Assembly: GCA_022745215.1 (NCBI GenBank)
Contig: JAIIWC010000031.1
Span: 1-19,815 of the forward strand
Reading direction: 5' to 3'
Length of the DNA: 19,815 nucleotides
Origin: Collinsella sp.
GTDB taxonomy: Bacteria > Actinomycetota > Coriobacteriia > Coriobacteriales > Coriobacteriaceae
Position 1 is the stretch's first letter. Every line of letters begins with the position of its first letter. The translations under genes and the position numbers were made by a program. The notes beneath the pieces are model-generated. The model worked only from the letters and a program-made list of their open reading frames with translations. It did no database searches and was not told where the DNA came from. Shown one piece after another: positions 15,285-19,815 of the stretch.

Positions 15285-17647
15285 GGATTCTCAAGCTCTT
15301 TAAAAAGCATGTCCCAGCATTGTTCGCAGCTATCGTACTTATCGTAATCAGCTGCAACGCCGATCTGGCACTGCCTACCTATATGAGCGACATCGTCGAC
15401 GTGGGCGTGCAGCAAGGCGGCATCGCCTCGCCCGTGCCCGACACCATTCGTGCCGAATCGCTCGACGACCTCGAACTCTTTATGAGCGCCAGGGACGCCA
15501 AGACAGTAGAAGCTGCGTTTGGCAAGGCAGACAAAAACGGCATTCGCACGTACAGGGGAACCGAGGATGAGCGCGCCGACGGCAGCAAGCTCGCCGATAT
15601 CATGAGCCTGCCCGAGACTGTCGTCCTTTCGCTCAACCAGGGCATCGACGCCAGCTCCATGGACGACATGATGGGCACGTCCAGCGAGAAAGATAACAGC
15701 GCCGCCCAGGCCATGCCCACGCCCGAGCAAATGGCAGCGATGACGCCCGAGCAGCTCGCCGAGATGCAGCAGAAGGCCGCAGCGGCGCAGAATATGCAAA
15801 AGCAGATTGATGCCGACGGCGGCAAGATCACCATGAAGAGCCTGCGTCTAGGCGTTGAAGGCGGCCTCATCGACCAGGACAAGCTCGTCGAGGGCGCCAA
15901 TGGTATGGCGGACAAAATGGGCTCCATGTCGGGCTCCATCGTGACCCAACGCGCCGTGAGCTATGTGCAGGACGAGTACAAGGCACAGGACATCGACCCC
16001 GCCGACGTGCAGAACGCCTACCTGGGCCGCATGGCGACCACGATGTTTGGTCTGTGTCTGGTATCGTTGGTCGCCACCATCCTGACCGGTGCCGTGGCTT
16101 CGCGCACCGCCTGCTCCATCGCCCGCGACCTGCGCCGCGAGACCTTCAACAAGGTTATGCACTTCTCGCCGGCCGAAGTGGGCAAGTTTAGCCAGGCCTC
16201 GCTCATCACCCGCTGCACCAACGACATTCAGCAGATTCAGATGGCCGCAACCCTGTTTATCCGCATGTGCCTCATGGCCCCCGTCATGGGCATCGTCGCC
16301 GTCATGCGCGTCCTGGCCAACCACACCGGCCTGGAGTGGACCATCGCCGTGGCCATCATCGCGGTCTCGGCCGTCGTCGGCGTGCTTATGGGCCTCACCA
16401 TGCCCAAGTTCAAAAAGATGCAGAGCTTTGTGGACCGCGTGAACCTTACCGCCCGCGAGCTGCTTGACGGCCTTATGCCCATCCGCTCGTTCAACCGCGA
16501 GGAGCATGAGCTCGAGCGTTTTGACAAGGCTTCGCTCGACCTGATGACCACGCAGCTCTACACCAACCGAGCCATGAGCTTTATGATGCCGCTCATGATG
16601 CTGGTCATGAACTGCATCACCGTGCTTATCGTCTGGTTTGGCGCGCAGGGCGTATCCGACGGCGTGATGCAGGTCGGCAACATGATGGCGTTTATCTCCT
16701 ATACCATGCAGATCGTCATGGCGTTTATGATCCTCACCATGGTTTCGGTCATCCTGCCCCGCGCCGAGGTCGCAGCCGAGCGCGTGGAAGAGGTCATCAC
16801 CTGCCCCACGAGCATCAACGACCCTGCCTCGCCCAAACTGCCCGCAGCCAGCGCGCCGCGCGGTGAGCTCACCTTCCGCGACGTGAGCTTCCAGTACCCC
16901 GATGCCCGCGCCGATGTCATCAGCGGTGTGAACTTCACCACGCACGCCGGCCAGATGCTCGGCATCATTGGCTCCACGGGCTCGGGCAAGTCCACGCTCG
17001 TGCAGCTGATTCCGCGCCTGTACGACGTCACGGGCGGCAGCATTTCGCTCGACGGCATCGACGTGCGCGACATGACCCTTTCCGAGCTGCGCCGCCGCAT
17101 CGGTTACATCCCGCAGCAGGGTCGCCTGTTCTCGGGCACCGTTGAGAGCAACCTCAAGTTTGCCGGCGGCATGGTGAGCGATGATGACATGCACCAGGCA
17201 GCGCGCATCGCACAGGCCGAGGACTTTATCGCCGAACGTGAGGGCGGTTACGACTCCCCCATCAGCCAGGGCGGCTCCAATGTCTCGGGCGGTCAGCGTC
17301 AGCGCCTGGCCATCGCCCGCGCCTTGGCCAAGAAGCCCGAGGTCGTGGTTTTCGATGACTCGTTTAGCGCCCTCGACTACAAGACCGACGCGCGCCTGCG
17401 CGAGGAGCTGGCCAAAAACGTTACCGACGCCGCACTCGTGGTCGTGGCCCAGCGCATCGCGACCATCATGCACGCCGACCAGATCATCGTGCTCGACGAC
17501 GGCCACGTAGTGGGCACCGGCACGCACGAGGAGCTGCTGCGCAGCTGTCCGGCGTACCTGGAGATTGCGCAGTCGCAGCTTTCCGCCAAGGAGCTGGGGC
17601 TTACCCAAGAAGAAATTGCAGCCGTCATGGAAGGAGGCGAGCGCTAA
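15281..17647 (+). CDS. ABC exporter half-transporter with degenerate ATP site and large external insertion
   Basis: Membrane half-transporter of 788 residues, about 200 longer than usual. TM1 lies near residues 10-32, then a ~200-residue hydrophilic insertion (about 35-245) with an Ala/Met/Gln-rich coiled stretch near 143-175, then TM2 near 250-272 and the rest of the six-helix domain. The ATPase has Walker A GSTGSGKST (564-572) and signature VSGGQ (668-672). Walker B is VVVFDDS with Asp693 in place of the catalytic Glu, and Gln724 replaces the H-loop His. These changes mark the non-hydrolysing site of a heterodimer with the next gene, as in TM287/288 or BmrCD. The GTG start overlaps the MarR stop, with AAAGGAG upstream. 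The substrate is unknown. Confidence 0.93.
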   Translation: MRILKLFKKHVPALFAAIVLIVISCNADLALPTYMSDIVDVGVQQGGIASPVPDTIRAESLDDLELFMSARDAKTVEAAFGKADKNGIRTYRGTEDERADGSKLADIMSLPETVVLSLNQGIDASSMDDMMGTSSEKDNSAAQAMPTPEQMAAMTPEQLAEMQQKAAAAQNMQKQIDADGGKITMKSLRLGVEGGLIDQDKLVEGANGMADKMGSMSGSIVTQRAVSYVQDEYKAQDIDPADVQNAYLGRMATTMFGLCLVSLVATILTGAVASRTACSIARDLRRETFNKVMHFSPAEVGKFSQASLITRCTNDIQQIQMAATLFIRMCLMAPVMGIVAVMRVLANHTGLEWTIAVAIIAVSAVVGVLMGLTMPKFKKMQSFVDRVNLTARELLDGLMPIRSFNREEHELERFDKASLDLMTTQLYTNRAMSFMMPLMMLVMNCITVLIVWFGAQGVSDGVMQVGNMMAFISYTMQIVMAFMILTMVSVILPRAEVAAERVEEVITCPTSINDPASPKLPAASAPRGELTFRDVSFQYPDARADVISGVNFTTHAGQMLGIIGSTGSGKSTLVQLIPRLYDVTGGSISLDGIDVRDMTLSELRRRIGYIPQQGRLFSGTVESNLKFAGGMVSDDDMHQAARIAQAEDFIAEREGGYDSPISQGGSNVSGGQRQRLAIARALAKKPEVVVFDDSFSALDYKTDARLREELAKNVTDAALVVVAQRIATIMHADQIIVLDDGHVVGTGTHEELLRSCPAYLEIAQSQLSAKELGLTQEEIAAVMEGGER

Positions 17648-19503
17648 TGGCAGACGAGACCAAGACTCAGATTCCCAAGCCCACCCGTCAGCGTGGTCCC
17701 ATGGGCCGCATGGGCGGCATGCGCCGTGGCGAAAAGGCCAAGGACTTTAAGGGCACCATGAGGCAGCTGCTCGGCTATATCGGCCAGCACAAGATTGCCG
17801 TGTTTGCCGCCGTCGCCTTTGCCGTGTGCTCGGTCATCTTTAACATTGTGGGGCCCAAGGTGCTCGGCCAGGTTACGACTAAGCTGTTCGAGGGCTTGGT
17901 TGCCAAGGTCAACGGCACCGGCGATGTCGACTTTGCCTGGATCGCCAAGACGCTCGGCTTTTTGCTCTGTCTGTATCTGGCGAGCTCTGCCTGCAGCCTG
18001 ATCCAAGGCTGGCTCATGACCGGCGTCACGCAAAAGATCTGCTATCGCATGCGCAAGGAGATTGCCGCCAAGATTGCCGTCGTGCCGATGAGCTACTTTA
18101 ACGGACACAGCAAGGGCGACGTGCTCAGCCGCATCACCAACGACGTCGATACGCTCGGCCAGTCACTCAACCAGAGCGTGACGCAGCTCATCACGTCGGT
18201 GACGCAGATTATCGGCGTGCTCGTCATGATGCTTTCGATCAGTCTGCCGCTCACCGGCGTCACCGTGCTCACACTGCCGGCCGCCGCGATTATCCTGACC
18301 GTGATGATTCACTTCTCGCAGCCGTACTTCCGCGAGCAGCAGCAAGTCCTGGGCACCGTCAACGGCATCATCGAGGAGGACTTTGCCGGTCAGAATGTCA
18401 TTCAGGTGTTCGACCGCGCCGAGGCCTCAATCGAGGAGTTCGACCGTCAAAACGACCGCCTCTTTATTAGCGGCTGGCGCTCGCAGTTCCTGTCGGGCCT
18501 GATGATGCCGCTTATGAGTCTGGTGGGCAACATGGGCTACGTGGGCGTCGTCGTGGTAGGCGCGCAGCTCGCGCTGACCGGCAATGCCACGCCCGGCGAC
18601 ATCCAGAGCTTTATCCAGTACGTTCGCAACTTTACGCAGCCGGTGCAGCAGCTGGGCAACGTGAGCAACACGATGCAGTCGATGGCCGCCGCTACCGAGC
18701 GCGTGTTTGAGTTCCTGTCCGCGCCCGAGGAGGAGCAGAAGGCCGACGCGCAGATTCCCGAGAAGCGCCCCGGCCACGTGGAGTTCGACCATGTCAAGTT
18801 TGGCTACACGCCCGACAAGACCATCATCCACGACTTTAGCTGCGAGGCGCAGCCCGGCCAAACCATTGCCATCGTCGGCCCCACCGGCGCCGGCAAGACC
18901 ACGCTCATTAAGCTGCTGCAGCGCTTTTACGACGTGGACGGCGGTTCGCTGCGCGTCGAAGGCGTCGACGTGCGCGACTGGGACCGCGCGGCGCTGCGCG
19001 GCGAGTTTGCCATGGTGCTGCAGGACACCTGGCTGTTTAACGGCACCATCCGCGAGAACATCCGCTACGGACGCCCCGATGCGACCGACGCCGAGGTCGA
19101 GGCCGCCGCACGCGCCGCACGCTGCGACCACTTTATCCATACGCTCGCCGGCGGCTACGACTTTATGATCAATGAGGAGGGCACCAACCTCTCACAGGGC
19201 CAGCGCCAACTCGTGACCATCGCCCGCGCCATTTTGGCCGACCGTCCGGCGCTGATTTTGGACGAGGCGACTTCCAACGTCGATACCCGTACCGAGGAGC
19301 TTATTCAGCGCGCCATGGATGCGCTGATGCAGGGCCGCACGAGCTTTGTCATCGCGCATCGCCTGTCCACGATCCGCAACGCCGACGTAATCTTGGTGAT
19401 CCGCGACGGCGACATCGTCGAGAAGGGCACACACGACGAACTGCTCGCCCAGGGCGGCTTCTACGCGGACCTGTACAACTCGCAGTTCGACGAGGCGGCG
19501 TAA
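17647..19503 (+). CDS. ABC exporter half-transporter, catalytic partner
   Basis: Membrane half-transporter of 618 residues. A basic Gly/Met/Arg-rich cytosolic N-terminus (about 1-45) precedes six membrane helices. The ATPase has Walker A GPTGAGKTT (411-419), Walker B LILDEATS with catalytic Glu540, and H-loop His571 in IAHRLSTI. Its signature is LSQGQ (515-519) instead of LSGGQ. In the dimer this altered signature faces the degenerate Walker B of the partner, while the intact Glu540 site faces VSGGQ, giving one active and one inactive ATP site. The ATG overlaps the partner stop in TAATG, with GGAGG 9 nt upstream, so both are made together. It is followed by a strong terminator. Multidrug or lipid export is likely; the substrate is unknown. 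Confidence 0.94.
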   Translation: MADETKTQIPKPTRQRGPMGRMGGMRRGEKAKDFKGTMRQLLGYIGQHKIAVFAAVAFAVCSVIFNIVGPKVLGQVTTKLFEGLVAKVNGTGDVDFAWIAKTLGFLLCLYLASSACSLIQGWLMTGVTQKICYRMRKEIAAKIAVVPMSYFNGHSKGDVLSRITNDVDTLGQSLNQSVTQLITSVTQIIGVLVMMLSISLPLTGVTVLTLPAAAIILTVMIHFSQPYFREQQQVLGTVNGIIEEDFAGQNVIQVFDRAEASIEEFDRQNDRLFISGWRSQFLSGLMMPLMSLVGNMGYVGVVVVGAQLALTGNATPGDIQSFIQYVRNFTQPVQQLGNVSNTMQSMAAATERVFEFLSAPEEEQKADAQIPEKRPGHVEFDHVKFGYTPDKTIIHDFSCEAQPGQTIAIVGPTGAGKTTLIKLLQRFYDVDGGSLRVEGVDVRDWDRAALRGEFAMVLQDTWLFNGTIRENIRYGRPDATDAEVEAAARAARCDHFIHTLAGGYDFMINEEGTNLSQGQRQLVTIARAILADRPALILDEATSNVDTRTEELIQRAMDALMQGRTSFVIAHRLSTIRNADVILVIRDGDIVEKGTHDELLAQGGFYADLYNSQFDEAA

Positions 19504-19530
19504 AACCGGCGGCAAACAACCGCAATACCC

Positions 19531-19569
19531 AAAAACGGGGGCGCAGAATGAACTGCGCCCCCGTTTTTT
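19531..19569 (+). terminator. Strong bidirectional intrinsic terminator
   Basis: Stem of 16 bp including A-T ends: AAAAACGGGGGCGCAG (19531-19546), loop AATGAA, and CTGCGCCCCCGTTTTT (19553-19568), with a six-T run (19564-19569). The complementary A run on the other side makes it work for minus-strand transcripts too, which suits the convergent gene entering at the right edge. Confidence 0.92.
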
Positions 19570-19777
19570 GTTCTGCGGCCCTCGAAACGCCTCCCCTGGG
19601 ACCTGATTGACGCCCTCCCTCAAGGCCCCGTGGACAAAAAATGGCAAATATGAGTACTGTCACCTTTTTAATAACAGCCAAAACTGCCCCAAACGACCTC
19701 TTTGCGGCCTAGATATGGGTCGCGCGCGCAGACGTGGTGTAAGAGCGTCCTGAGGTCCGTCGCTGCAAGTCCCGATG
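19570..19777. other. Intergenic stretch without recognised gene
   Basis: About 200 bp between the terminator and the partial gene. It holds an AT-rich patch near 19631-19685 with short A and T runs amid GC-rich DNA. I see no credible ORF, RNA gene or palindrome. Confidence 0.5.
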
Positions 19778-19815
19778 TTACTCCTTCTTGAGACCGCGCT
19801 TCTCGACTATCTCGT
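19778..19815 (-). CDS. Partial C-terminus of an unidentified gene
   Basis: On the minus strand the frame from the window edge reads EIVEKRGLKKE and stops at TAA (19778-19780). The charged, helix-like tail and convergent orientation to the ABC operon suit a real gene end. Eleven residues are too few to name a family. Confidence 0.35.
   Translation of the reverse strand, partial: EIVEKRGLKKE

Noticed and set aside
15848..17608. 586-codon minus-strand ORF opposite the first ABC gene
   Set aside because: Low-complexity Gly/His/Asp-rich shadow of the ABC gene.

Overview
The window looks like a chromosomal segment of a GC-rich anaerobic actinobacterium of the Coriobacteriia, most likely Collinsella or a close relative. 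This is an inference from high GC content, actinobacterial-style proteins, an anaerobic pyruvate formate-lyase (PFL) cluster and many intergenic palindromes. No rRNA or other marker gene is present to confirm it.

Layout. (1) 1-5462 holds aspartate-family amino acid synthesis: asd and lysC on the minus strand, divergent from thrC and thrB on the plus strand. Together they cover aspartate phosphorylation, the semialdehyde step, homoserine phosphorylation and threonine formation; homoserine dehydrogenase is not in the window. (2) 5702-7071, minus strand, is a two-gene unit: an MTA/SAH nucleosidase (mtn) followed by the ribosome-assembly GTPase engB. (3) 7150-7526 is a patch of decayed sequence: the apparent 3' end of a lost serine hydrolase beside two palindromic repeats. 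(4) 7527-12202, minus strand, is the PFL region: the PFL core, a separate small glycyl-radical subunit, a DegV lipid-binding protein and the PFL-activating enzyme. (5) 12673-14544, minus strand, has a KdgT-type permease and a short-chain dehydrogenase. (6) 14835-19503, plus strand, is a tight operon of a MarR regulator and a heterodimeric ABC exporter, ending in a strong bidirectional terminator. A partial minus-strand gene enters at the right edge.

Two observations stand out. First, pyruvate formate-lyase is encoded in two pieces. The 683-residue core has the Cys-Cys pair but stops before the glycyl-radical domain. That domain is a separate 83-residue gene 85 nt downstream, with its own ribosome binding site. 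The enzyme should therefore be an obligate two-subunit assembly.

Second, gene ends carry a family of about 130-bp imperfect palindromes (28-153, 5484-5612, 9661-9791, and a variant at 4456-4567). Their stem sequences differ completely but stay self-complementary. All share one asymmetric internal loop (AYTCCGCA opposite GAGGAC) and, in three copies, a GAA/TTC triloop on a 5-bp stem. Conserved loops with covarying stems point to selection on structure. Several other palindromic repeats lie between the genes.
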